A DNA stretch of 64,000 bases from Epiperipatus broadwayi (GCA_028023455.1 JAQFVV010006341.1:436001-500000), one strand, 5' to 3'. Numbered from the stretch's first letter, positions 47,560-58,879 are shown. The notes: a model not told the origin generated them from the sequence alone. Numbers and translations are program-made.

Positions 47560-48050
47560 TGTTTACTCCATATTCATAGTCATTATTGTGTGTTAAATGT
47601 AAATTTATGCAAATTATTATCCTGTCCATTTTTTCGATATTGTAAAGCAGGCATAACTTTGATTGATGGCGTTTGGGTCGTTCACAATAAAATACGCTTT
47701 TATTTTTCTTTTGGTGACATTTCTTTCTTTGCAAACAATTTCGGCGCTAGAAGATTCAAATTTATGATTAAATGTTTTTTGGTGTTCTGAAAATATTGAA
47801 TTGCTTTCATTTTTGTTTACCACTCTATTGTACATATATGTGTTGTGCTACTCTTTTGTTTACTATGACCCAAGTTTTACCATAATATGTTACCTTACAG
47901 CTAGCTTGAGGGCAAGTAATCTTATATACAACTTGGGGAGCTTGATCTGGCTCTATTTTGTTCTTTGTGCTGTTGATCATTCTATTTGTGGGTGCCCCTA
48001 TCACAATTTTGAAAACAGAACATTGAACTGGAAGAAGAAACATCACAAGT
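47560..48050 (-). pseudogene. Penelope-like element GIY-YIG endonuclease fragment
   Basis: Two overlapping minus-strand frames. The first (48046-47825) reads VVYKITCPQASCKVTYYGKT, with a cysteine-bearing insert between the halves, then KRVAQHI. This is the VYKIxC...C...YxGxT start of the Penelope-type GIY-YIG domain. The second (47835-47617) carries the matching C-terminal half, with HQKTFNHKFESS, KERNVTKRKIKAYFI and DPNAINQSY (H...NH...E.N..KRKI.EA..I....N). A frameshift at the overlap separates the halves. No reverse transcriptase part is present upstream, so it is a 3' remnant. In intact elements this nuclease nicks target DNA for insertion. Confidence 0.75.
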
Positions 48051-48652
48051 TTTTTTAATACCGATCAGCAAGGAAAGTTCAAATACAAAAAGTATACTAT
48101 GGTACTGCTGAAATTTTTGAAACTTTCAACACAAAAGAAAATATTTGTTAGAATTCATGTTATACGTATTAGTTGCCTAACTACTTTTATCTGTTTATTT
48201 TTTATATGTTTAGCTGGGGTATGAATGTATTCTACAATACTTATATATTTGTGTGTGTGTGAGTTCATTTTAACTGTTGAATAAATAATTATTCATTGTT
48301 TTCAGTTGCCATTTTATTTAACAGCGTTCATCATAGAACTTATAGTTCTGGGTTTATCAAAAGAAAAATATATATTTTAATTAGAGAGAATGTTTAACCA
48401 CTGAGAAAATGTTCTCGTGAATTGATGGATCATAGTATTTGAAATTGGTCCATTCAACATGGTGCTCTAGTAAAGGCTGAAAATGCATGCCTTTTTATGT
48501 AAATGAAATTATTGCTGAGTGTCAAACTATTTCAAATCATTAGTGCTGATTTTTGGGGAGATGATTGGGAAATATAACCTGTTTTAGATTCAATCATCTT
48601 CATTATTATCTACTTTATATATGACTATGAAATTGATTCATCATATTTAAAG

Positions 48653-50760
48653 TGTAACGATCCAGATGATAGGAGACTTAACATAATCTGCACTACAGGG
48701 CGCCACTAGGCATTTGAACCTAGAAAATTTATAAAGTAGGCAGATACGTAAGTCAAAAAAAAAATTTATTTTATATATTTTGATTCCGGTCGTTAGCCCA
48801 TTGTCACTAGCTCAGTGGAACAGCAGAGATTTATATTTTACAATAAATTCTTATCTAAGAATATTTTTAAAAAAAGAATAAAATAAGCCACTGCCAGTAG
48901 TTATACACACAAACATTTATTTATGCACATGTATATATAAAATTGTTTTAGTATCAAGTTTACATTTTAAAATTTAATTTACATTTTTAACTTTGATTTT
49001 TGATTTTAATTTACATTTAATTTTTATAAATTTACACTTTAATTTTTATAAGTTCGCACAGATGGGTTTATAAAAGTTTGTTTTATAAATGTTGAGTATA
49101 GATTGGTTACATAGATTACACGGTCAAAAACATTTCAAAATAAACATAAACGATCAAAATACAAAGTCATTGATACCGTCAGTTGCAGAGGGAATACAAG
49201 AAACCCAACGGCATTCATCATAAGATACCGCATTGACACCAATAACTTAAAAGACATCCGAATAAATACATTTTAGACACTCACCGTAAGGTATCATTAT
49301 TTACCAAATGTCTATATATTTTGATCAAATATGAAAAACATAATTAACCGATAACGAATCCATGCAACGTCCATACCCAACTTAAATTTAATGCATTTTT
49401 ATTTAGAGTGTCGAGTATGAGTAGACTACATAGATTGCATTTGAAAAGAAAATATTTTATCCCTTATTTAACCTTAGGCCAAAAAAGTTCGCAGCTAAAC
49501 CGGCATCAATCCATCTGATATATCGATGTGTTCAATGTAATACGACAGCACAATTAGGTTAAGAGAAGAAATTGTTTCTCGTCAGATAGGAATACTACAT
49601 CTATCTGACAATAAGAGCAATAAAAAAAAACTCCATAGGAAGGAATTGCGGTCTCCATCTCATAATTCCCTCCATAGGCAAAACGAGAGTGTGCGGCATA
49701 TAAAGCGATTCTGCCCATAGTGAACCTCATACTACATCTACTAATTACACCAATATATCCAATCCATTGACCTAATTCAACTATGAAACAAATAACCTAA
49801 GATTACCCTCCCCTAATATAACTTTACAAATCCATATAGCCATTCACGCCCGACTTAAGTTTAACATTTATATAATGTAATTTATCGCACAACAAAAACC
49901 ATAAATAAAACTTAAAGAACAAAAAAAAAATAAATGGAAATGATTTTAAAAAGAAATACATCAAATAAAAAGAATTAATAATGAATTTAATTTGGTCAGA
50001 TAGGATTCTATTTCTATAAATTAAATACTGGGAAAGTTTACGTTTTAAAGTTAATATTGTTCATTCAGTTTTATAAAGTTCTTATGGTTTTAACAAGTCT
50101 GTAGTTTCTAATTTCTTGCAGTTGCTTGCCATTTGGCGCCAGCGTTAATTCCCTCGATGTCCTATGGTCCTCAATCTAGGAAAACGATGTCATTTCTCTT
50201 TCATTTTTAACGAGATTGAAGGGATTGAAGAGTGCATCTTTTCAATCCCTTCTCCTTCATTCTGCACTAAAACATATAGTCACATCGTAATAATTCTCAA
50301 TAATTTCCAAACTTTTCCTTTTATATTAATTTTAAGGATTCAATTGACATTACATCATCGATGTGATGGTCCTTTGGCTGAGGTCCGATTCCATTGTTTT
50401 TCTCTCCTATCTGACCATTGCTTATACATTTAAATGCCCAAAGCTAGTTTACATTGACTAATTAAAATAATCATTTCCATTTTTCAATAACATTAATTAA
50501 TTTGTTTTCAAACTTAAAGATATATTTTTATCTCTAAATCTTTTTTAAGTTTTTGCTTTTACAATACCTTTTCTATTTTTAATAAAGTTTTATTTTAATA
50601 ATTTTTTTCATGTGTGCGATTTTAAATAGATACGAGTTTAGTATAGAATTTTAATTTTCAATTTTTAATTCTTAAAAAAAAAGTTTTATTTGCGAACTTT
50701 TATTTTTTTTCATGTTTACTAATAAAAAAAAACAATGTAATGACGTCTGTGCCCGTTACA
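48653..50760. mobile_element. 2.1-kb TG...CA insert with 4-bp target duplication (solo LTR-like)
   Basis: Begins TGTAACGATCC and ends GTGCCCGTTACA, so the termini are TGTAACG / CGTTACA. It is flanked by AAAG at 48649-48652 and AAAG at 50761-50764. A 4-bp duplication with TG...CA ends is what a solo long terminal repeat leaves. The interior has no convincing reading frame, is slightly less AT-rich than its surroundings, and has loose internal repeats (for example ACATAGATTACAC and ACATAGATTGCAT about 320 bp apart; CCCAACTTAAATTTAA and CCGACTTAAGTTTAA). The length is on the long side for an LTR, so a non-autonomous LTR element is an alternative. Confidence 0.6.
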
Positions 50761-50764
50761 AAAG

Positions 50765-52192
50765 GTAATCCCTTCAAGTTACTGGTCCAATATCTAGAAA
50801 TTATATAAAAAGAAGATAATAGCAAGTAAAACCTGCATTAATACTTCCTTATTACTTAATTAACTTATCCAAAAAATTTATAGCTATTTACCAATTCAAT
50901 TAAGCTGTCTTTCTCTAAAATACAAATTTCTTGGAGAGTAGCTATTTTAGCTTTAAATATCCACTTTCAGAAGCAGTAGTATAGGGGATGAGTTGATAAA
51001 AATAAAACATTTAAAAGTTGTCATTCCATTTACTTTACTCCAGAATGATCTATATATTATATGTTTGAAGAATCAATAGACACTAAATGGGTAATTTTAT
51101 ACCCACACCACCATGAAAAGTTTTTCACGACCCCCAATGAAGAGCAGAATTGCATTTAATCACTACCTTTAACTTTTATAATAAACTACCACAACTCTGG
51201 CATGGAAATGTAAAAATCTATATGTGATAAAATCAATGCTTCTTTATATGGAGAAAATATCAAAACATTAAATATCCTGGAATTAAAAAAATCTTATGAA
51301 TTTCTATCCAGTAGTTACTACAAACTTACAATAGGTGGTTAGAAGAAATTAAACAAAATAAATTGCTATTCCAGAAAGAATGTCAAACATAAACAATTCA
51401 AATGATATTATGTTAGCATATCCCATCCTATTCAATAGGTAAAAAGTATCTACAGTTATCCCAAAAATGAGGCCACTAAAATATAAATATTGACTTGGTG
51501 TCAGATCTGTAAACTATGTAAGTAATTTGTTTTTGGGTTGAGGCCATTCTATCTTTTCCAAAGACCTTATCATGTGGTTGAGTGTTAGTACTCATTCATT
51601 TATAGTTAAAATCTTCAAAGCGCATGTGCAACAGCGTAATGCTGTGTTAAATATTACAGTTTACAAACATCGCACTATAAAAAAATGATTTCTTTACATA
51701 CAGTTGATACCTTAAAGAAGTTTTTTGATTTTAGGCTATTACCTTGATAGTATCTAAAGAAAATAAAAGTACTGACTAGATTGTAAGTCCAATCCTTCTC
51801 ACTGAAAGTGGCCAGGAGTGAGGAATTAATCTTGGAATGTAGATATTGAATATAATATTAATATCCATTGATTATCCAAGCTTCCAATAGATTGCTCTGA
51901 AGTAGAATGAATTATCACTTTTTAAAGTGTCAGTTGAGATCAGAGAAAGTGGTGATTTTCTATTAAATATCTTAAAATAATTCCTTATGACTGCTGTTGT
52001 AGGTTTAGATCCTAAAATTTATATTTAGAAAAAACAGATGAAAGACTTATATTTATTGTTGCTACCCCTTTTGCATTTCAGTTACTATTGTTATAATAGC
52101 TATTTTAAGTACTTTATTGCCAAAAAATGTAGCCATCTTTTGTGAGAAAAAACATTTGCAGATCATCTTTTTTCGGTTCTTATATTATATTG
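50765..52192. other. no feature recognised
   Basis: About 1.4 kb of AT-rich non-coding DNA with nothing assigned. Confidence 0.4.
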
Positions 52193-52204
52193 TATTTCAG
52201 ATTT

Positions 52205-52775
52205 AAACAGGCAAAATTCTCCATACAGTAATGCCACTCAGTGCAAGCCAGAGTAAGCAATGTAGCCAAAAGGCTTGTGCACAAAATACACATCTAGTGC
52301 CTACTCATTCAATATCCCCAGACTAGTTTCTGTCTTGTGGCTTCCATCAGTTAGGAGCCTTGGATCTGTGAGCACTGCTCCTAGATCTTAGAATCTAATG
52401 CAACACTCCAGCAACCACCTTTTATCTCTACTTAACTATGAAACTATGAGTCTTAAATAGAAAACACCATAATATTTTCAATACAAGCTCATTATCATAT
52501 AGGTCTGAACTCAGTTCAGTACCTATACATTTTGGGGTCTTTGGTTCTTTAATAACCATAGTCACCACTATCCTATTAGGCAGGATTGGTTTTAAGCCAG
52601 TAAACATCACATGATCACAATTTCTTATGCTTGCTTATAACTTATTAAACAGGCAAAACTCTCCATACAGCATCCACTGATTGCTCTGGCTTGCACTGAG
52701 TGGCACTACTGTATGGAGAGTTTTGCTTGTTTTAATAACAGTTATAAGCAAGCATAAGAAATGATGATCATGTGA
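52205..52775. mobile_element. family H copy with perfect 12-bp target duplication
   Basis: TATTTCAGATTT occurs at 52193-52204 and 52776-52787. The left, minus-strand part is nearly a whole unit: it includes the hammerhead region 52307-52365 (core CTGATGG, the last A changed to G) and the internal segment with CCTATACATTTTGG and CTATCCTATTAGGCAGG. It then meets the start of another unit (CATCACATGATCACAATTTC) and a short inverted right arm. The structure is therefore partly dimeric plus an inverted end. Confidence 0.85.
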
Positions 52776-52787
52776 TATTTCAGATTT

Positions 52788-53356
52788 ATAAATTTATTGT
52801 ATGAGAAAGACTATACAGGATTGATGAAGTTTCATGATGGGTTGCCAAGTATATAACAATATTTCAGAATGGCTTAAAAATTACCAAATACATTAATTTA
52901 GATGTAAGTCTTTATGTTAGACATGAAATACTTAAAAGACTTAAGCCTGAATGAGATATTACCACTTTATAATGTTATGTAATCTTAAAATAATGATGAG
53001 CAAACCAAGTACTATTTTATTTGTAAGTAAATTACAATTTCTTTTTTGATGATAACATTTTCAGAGTTATTATCTACTTGTATTCCAGTTTTGTCTTGAT
53101 AGATTAAAGGGTCATCTAGTAAGTATAGCTTTCTTTGTACTTAAATATAATAAAAATCTGTTTAACATAGGTTCTTTTACTAAGTATGGACATCTATCTT
53201 ACAGACATAATTCAGTTCTTCTAGATTAAAATCTATTTTCTTCCCAGTTTTCATTTCTAGTTAACAGCTGTGTATAAAGCGTAGATACTTAGAATAATAA
53301 TCACACATATAATCATGATTAATTAAGTAAATGAGTGCCATATTATGCATGTTCAC
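52788..53356. other. no feature recognised
   Basis: AT-rich spacer between two family H copies with nothing assigned. Confidence 0.4.
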
Positions 53357-53370
53357 ACACATAGAGGAAT

Positions 53371-53687
53371 TAAAACAGGCAAAACTCTCCATACAGTATT
53401 GCCATTCAGTGCAAGCCCGAGTAATCAATGGATGCCATAAGGCTTGTCTATAAAATCTCTAAGATCTAGTGCAGTGCTCTCAGATCCAAGGCTCCTCACT
53501 GATGAAAGCCACAAGCTAGAAATTAGTCTGAAGATATTGGATGAGTAGGCACTAGATAGGGATTTTATGCACAAGCCTTCTGGCATCCATTGATTACTCT
53601 GGCTTGCACTGAGTGTCACTACTGTATGGAGAGTTTTGCCTGTTTTAATAACACTTATGAGCAAGCATAAGAAATGGTGATCATGTG
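53371..53687 (+). mobile_element. family H copy with 14-bp target duplication
   Basis: ACACATAGAGGAAT (53357-53370) and ACACATAGAGAAAT (53688-53701) flank it, 13 of 14 matching. A short inverted left arm (TAAAACAGGCAAAACTCTCC onward) is followed by a longer plus-strand right arm with an intact hammerhead (53484-53542), ending GGTGATCATGTG. The minus-strand frame at 53425-53691 is a shadow of the repeat. Confidence 0.85.
53484..53542 (+). ncRNA. type I hammerhead ribozyme, intact core
   Basis: Order: ATCCAA, loop GGC, TCCTCA, CTGATGA, stem II AGC-CACAA-GCT, GAAA, stem III T-TA-G, GTC, TGAAGA, loop TA, TTGGAT. Stem II shows a G-C to A-U compensatory pair relative to other copies. Inner stem I has one mismatch but also one repaired pair (A-U for G-U). 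Cleavage is predicted after C53528. Confidence 0.78.
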
Positions 53688-53701
53688 ACACATAGAGAAA
53701 T

Positions 53702-54834
53702 AAAGAGAATAGGCTTTCTTAACAATTTTATTAATAATAAATTTGGTATCCATATCATGGGTGTTAAATCATAAAGTTCGAACTACCACATTTACTATAT
53801 AATTATTTATTCATTCTTTCATAAAATATATTTTAATAATTTATTTTAAAATTAATTTGGAACACCTTGCTAATGCATATGTAATAATAGCGCATTTATT
53901 TTCTAGGAAGGAAAAAGATCTAAATTTCTCTTTTGCTTTCATTGCATGGCAAGGAGGAAACAATATAAACAATCCACAAAAATATTCAAGAGAAAAAAAA
54001 GTAATTATAAAATTTATAATAAAAAGTGAAAATAATTAACTTATTAATTATAATAATAATTAAAAATAAAAGCTAAGTTCCTGCCAGTAAAACTAATTGA
54101 TATTTTGTGCACATATATATCAAAGATCGCTCTTTTAAACTATCAGTATTATAACTTAATGGTTTGACTTTTTTCCTTGAGTCCAAAACTCTTATAACAT
54201 TATACGAATCCTGGGCAAAGTTATCTGCAATCATTTTATAACTTATTCCTTGGATCGTACATAAGGAACAATGTTAAGCTTTTAAGTTACTTTAGAAAGT
54301 CAGAAGTTTGCAGTTCAAAGCAAAATATCAAAAGCAAAATATCAAAAAATCAAATCGGTACCATATTACCAGTTCAGGGTTTTTTTCCCTTAAGGTTTCT
54401 CCACCATGATACCTCTTTACCACTGAAGAGCAGAGCTTGAAATAATGATCAGTGTTCTTCCCAAGCCTTCAGCCAGACATTTTATAGGCCTCGGCTTAGT
54501 TTAAGAAATATACTAAAAAGTATTTATGATCAGTACCCAATGTTAGAAATCACCAGTTATAATTCTCTATTGTATAGTCATTGCCATAAAATTTTCTTTC
54601 ATTTCTACTGAAATTCAACTCTATTATTTACTAGTAATACCTACCTGAAAAAGTTTTATCATTTTTTAATAGACAAAAAGGTTGTGACAAAAAACATTTT
54701 TCAAAGCTCATAACTATTACTGTTCAGAATGTTGTTTGAAAACATTTTAAATCTTTTAACCTGTTTACCAAATTAGTTAATTATTCCATTTCATTGAAAT
54801 AATATATTGAACTTTAAAATATTTTTCCCTTATT
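53702..54834. other. no feature recognised
   Basis: About 1.1 kb of AT-rich DNA. The frame at 53857-54039 has no recognisable motif. Confidence 0.4.
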
Positions 54835-55325
54835 AAAACAGGCAAAACTCCTCATACAGTAGTGCCACTCATTGCAAGCCAGAATAATCAATGGATGCCA
54901 GAAGGCTTGTGCATAAAATCCCATCTAGTGCCCACTCATCCAATATCCCCAGACTAGTGTCTGGCTTGCAGCCTTCCTCAGTAAGGGGTCTTGGATCCGA
55001 GAGCACTGCACCTAGATCTTGGATCTAATGCAACTCTCCAGCAGCCTCTTTTTATCTCTACTTAACTATAAAACTATGAGTCTTAAATTGAAAACCCTAT
55101 AATATTCTCAAATCCAAGCTCATTTAGCTTATATAGTCATATAGGTCTGATCTCAGTTCAATACCTATACATTTTGGTGTTTTTTAATAACCATAGTCAT
55201 CACTATCCTATTAGGCAGGATTGGATTTAAGCCAATAAACATCACATGATCATCATTTCCTATGCTTGCTCATAATTGTTATTAAAAAGAGCAAAATTCT
55301 CTATACATATTGCCACTCAGGTGGT
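54835..55325 (-). mobile_element. family H copy, minus strand, nearly one unit plus partial second
   Basis: Opens TTAAAACAGGCAAAACTCC and runs through a hammerhead at 54938-54996 and the internal segment to CATCACATGATCATC, where a second unit begins and stops after GCCACTCAGG. Hammerhead: core CTGAGGA is acceptable and stem II GGC/GCC pairs, but GAAA is GACA, so it should be inactive. No flanking duplication was found, which suggests a truncated right end. Confidence 0.75.
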
Positions 55326-55795
55326 CATACATGTTTATTGGCCATGAGAGACATTTAATAAAATTTTGTTTTTGGCTAGTTTTATAATATATGATTTTTT
55401 ATTTTATTTATCATTGCATATTAAAGTGTGCTTTTGTTTTTCTTTAATATTAGTAATTACAGTAATTCGTAATTATTTAATTATATTTTTAATCTAGTTA
55501 TTATTTTTTGACTTTCATGGACTTAACTCAAATAATATATTTCTGGTCACACCATTCTTTTGGGGTCTTTGGTTTGCAATGGTGGTCACAATCTTGATTG
55601 AACATGAATAATTGGTATAAACAAAGGCAAAACTCTCCATACAGTAGTGCCACCCTGTGCTAAACAGAATAATCAATGGATGCCAGAAGGCTTGTGCATA
55701 AAATCCCTATCTAGTGCCTACTCATCATGGCCTTCATCAGTGAGGAGCCTTGGATCTGAGAGCACTGCACCTAGATCTAGGTGCAGTGCTCTCAG

Positions 55796-55854
55796 ATCCA
55801 AGGCTCCTCACTGATGATGGCCACAAACAAGAAACTAGTCTGGGGATATTGGAT
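55796..55854 (+). ncRNA. type I hammerhead ribozyme, core intact, weak stem II
   Basis: CTGATGA, GAAA, GTC and both parts of stem I (TCCTCA/TGGGGA and ATCCAA/TTGGAT) are intact. The 3' strand of stem II has changed from GCCA to ACAA, leaving few pairs, so activity may be reduced. Confidence 0.7.
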
Positions 55855-56259
55855 GAGTAGGCACTAGATAGGGATTTTATGCACAAGCCTTCTGGCATCT
55901 ATTGATTACTCTGGTTAGCACAGAGTGGCACTACTCACTGTATGGAGAGAGTTTTTGCCTTTGTTTACAACAATAATGTGCTAGTATGAGATGGTGATCA
56001 TGTGATGTTTAGTGGTTTAACACCAATCATGCCTAATAGGATAGTGGTGGCTATGGTTGTTTAAGAGCCAAAGACACCAAAATGTATGGGTGCTGAATTG
56101 AGTTCAGACCCATATGACTATATAAGCTATTGAGCTTAGATTGAAAATATTTTTTGTGTTTTTAAAATTTCATTCTCATAGTTTTGTAGTAAAGTAGAGT
56201 TAAAAGGTGGCTGCTGGAGGGTTGCCTTAGATCCTAAGATCTGGGAGCAGTGCTCTCAG

Positions 56260-56318
56260 ATCCAAGGCTCCTCACTGATGATGGCCACAAGCCAGAAACT
56301 AGTCTGGGGATATTGGAT
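56260..56318 (+). ncRNA. type I hammerhead ribozyme, best copy
   Basis: Outer stem I ATCCAA (56260-56265) pairs with TTGGAT (56313-56318). The internal loop is GGC against TA. Inner stem I TCCTCA (56269-56274) pairs with TGGGGA (56305-56310). The core is CTGATGA (56275-56281). Stem II TGGC-CACAA-GCCA (56282-56294) has four full pairs. GAAA lies at 56295-56298. Stem III is C-TA-G (56299-56302), closing on the A-U pair. The cleavage triplet GTC ends at 56304. No invariant residue is missing. The 2-bp stem III is unusually short, but ACTAGT is self-complementary, so two RNAs could form an extended stem III between them. Confidence 0.85.
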
Positions 56319-56490
56319 GAGTAGGCACTAGATAGGGATTTTATGCACAAGCCTTCTGGCATGTATTGATTACTCTGGTTAGCACAGAGTGGCACTACTC
56401 ACTGTATGGAGAGAGTTTTTGCCTTTATTTACAACAATTATGCGCTAGTATAGAGATGGTGATCATGTGATGTTTAGTAGTTTAATAACT

Positions 56491-56588
56491 GATATAAGTG
56501 TTTTATTTTATGCTTTCATTGTTTTTTACGTGTAATATGTAATGCAGTTGAGTTTAGGGAGGAAAAATATTAACCAATAGGTAGATAG
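56491..56588. other. spacer
   Basis: Short AT-rich spacer between family H and the Ty3/Gypsy element. Confidence 0.3.
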
Positions 56589-57339
56589 TGTAAAATATTT
56601 AGTTTTTGTTAAATTTGTTAATAATAATTTTAAATGTACGGAATCATATAAATTCCTATAGATAAAAATATCTTTAAACTGATTTAGAAATAAATCTAGC
56701 TTGTATAGGAAATAAATTTCTATGGATAGAATTGTCTTTAATTGGGCTAATTTTAGAAATAAATCTAGCTCATATAAGAAACAAATTCCTGAAGATAAAA
56801 CGGAAAAGAGGTTAATTAGCTAAAGAAAAGAAAAAAATAGAAAAGACAACAGAAAAGAAAAAGAGATATAAAAACTATAGAGAAATGAGATGCTCCAGAA
56901 GCAGTGGAAATCATTCCCATGATCTCGGCTCCTGTAGGTAAACAAGCCAACTAGGGGCTAAACTGATTGCCCCAATCTTATTATTATTTTATGAACACCC
57001 CAAGGGCTTGTCTAGAGTTTAAGAGCAAGCCTTTAGTAGAGGTAAAGTACACTTTTCCTAATTGTTGAAATTTATGGAACCACATAAGCAAAGGACTTTG
57101 TCTTAAGTAGTTGTCATATATCATATTTACATTAAACCAATATTACCCTATGTATATTAATGTATAGCTTATATCTTTGTGTGTGTATTTATTAATTATT
57201 GTGATATACAATATTAAATTGTCTTACACTAAGTTGTTCAATTTAATTGTGTGTGTTTTCATTCGGGTTAGCTATTACTGTTTGCTAGTTGCCAATCAAT
57301 ACGAGTCAGGAAGTAGCAAAATATTGATACAGTCATAGA

Positions 57340-58180
57340 GCTTGAATCTAGATTCAAATGTAAAATAGCACTTGATGCAGTTTAGCCTGAGATAGTAGAA
57401 TGTATTCATCCAGTCAAAGTAGCCAAATTTGATGTCAGTAATGTAGTAGAGTGGTCAGTATATATTTCACACAGAGAATTTTTTCACATTAAATAGAATT
57501 GATGATAATGTGAAAAGTGCAGTATTATGTTTTTCTAGCAAAAAAGTAATCTAGGTTATAAATAGATTTTTTGTAATATCCATAATTGAGAATATAACAT
57601 ATGAAGAAATAATAAAGAAATTAAGTGATTGTTTTAACCTTCCCTATCCCATCATATAGTGCCCTTAACATTAAGAAACAGGGAGCAGCTTAAAGGGGGA
57701 TAAATGATTATAATTCAGCTCTGAACGAGTTGGCAAAAGATTGTGGGTATGGGGAATTCATTGAGGAAATATTCATGGATCAGTTTTTCTGGGGTATGTT
57801 TGATGATAAGCTCAGGCAACAATTGTTAATAAAGACATCTTACTTATGCAATGGTCATTAATAAAGGCATAGCTTATGAGTTAATATTTGAAAAGGCTTA
57901 CATGTTTAGAATTAAAATTGAAGAAAACATTAATGTTCCAAACAATAAAAGAAAATATGATTCTGCAGAAATCAGATCATAGAAAGAGTTGTAATATCAC
58001 ATGCTTCTGCTATGGTCTATTAGGCTATATAGAAAAAAGAGTGCAAGTAACAGAAAGAAATATGTTATAAATGCAGAAAAAGGGCCACTTAGCACATATA
58101 TGTAAGAAATAAGGGAATGGAAAAAGTCAAAATAAATTACAGTTGCAAGAAAATAGGGGAAGCAAACCTGTCTCTACTCA
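57340..58180 (+). pseudogene. Ty3/Gypsy gag remnant
   Basis: Frame fragments ITYEEIIKKLSDCFN (about 57595), YNSALNELAKDCGYGEF and IEEIFMDQFFWGMFDDKL (about 57710-57815) match the capsid C-terminal region of arthropod Gypsy gag. A CCHC knuckle (CYKC...GHLAHIC, about 58063-58110) is present but split by a one-base loss in an A-run. Nucleocapsid role inferred from family. Confidence 0.65.
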
Positions 58181-58879
58181 CATTGTAAAAAATAAAGAAG
58201 TTCAAGTTCTAAAGCAGTGTATGATTAATTTACAACTTGGTAGAAAATAAGTTACTATGGAAATCTACAGTGGCTTAGAAATATCCTTAATGTCACAAAA
58301 CAGATTAGAGGGCGCCATCAGGCCCTAATGCTAAAATTCAGTTTAAAACATTAAAGCATAAGATGTGCTAAGACTATGGGGTAAAGTAAAAGTGCCAATT
58401 AGTTACCATAGTAAAACAATGAACTTACTGTTCTAATACCATTACCAGAAGGAATTGGTTCCAGGAAATTGGAATCTAAGTCAGCATAGTAAAAAAAATT
58501 GCTCTCAAACTAGAAATAGTAAACAAATACTCAGATCTGTTTAATGAAGGATTGGGATTAATAGCAATGAACCTAATAGACACAGAGATACTTGAAAACA
58601 TTTGCCCAGTTGTGTGTAAACCCAAAATTTCTCTCAGAAAGTAAAGGTGGAGTAAAAACTCACATCATTAATTAATAAGGGTATATTAAAGCCAGTCAGA
58701 TTGGGCTATACTGGTAGCAGTTATAATGAAGCCTAATTGTCAAATTAGGATATGTGGTTATTATGTAATAAATAAATGTTTTAACAAAGAGACATACCCT
58801 GTACCAAATGTAAGGGAGATGTTAGCCAGTCTTCAAAATGCCTCACATTTTGCAAATGCTTGATTTGAACTCTGCATTT

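Larger units (their letters stand above)
55615..56490 (+). mobile_element. family H: palindromic unit followed by a direct repeat (dimer)
   Basis: 55625-55985 is an almost perfect palindrome centred near 55778 (CACCTAGATCTAGGTG at the axis). It is followed by a complete plus-strand unit. The two plus-strand hammerheads (55796-55854 and 56260-56318) are direct repeats whose predicted cleavage sites lie 464 nt apart. The terminal phrase GGTGATCATGTGATGTTTAG appears at 55995 and 56458. Between them lie the internal segment (CCTAATAGGATAGTGG, ATGTATGGGTGCTGAATTG) and CTGCTGGAGGGTTGCC. This is the most complete picture of the repeating unit in the window. Confidence 0.85.

Noticed and set aside
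53425-53691. 88-codon minus-strand frame within family H (similar to the one at 7616-7819)
   Set aside because: The frame recurs only because the repeat recurs. It crosses the hammerhead and inverted arms, is not kept open in other copies, and shows no protein motif.
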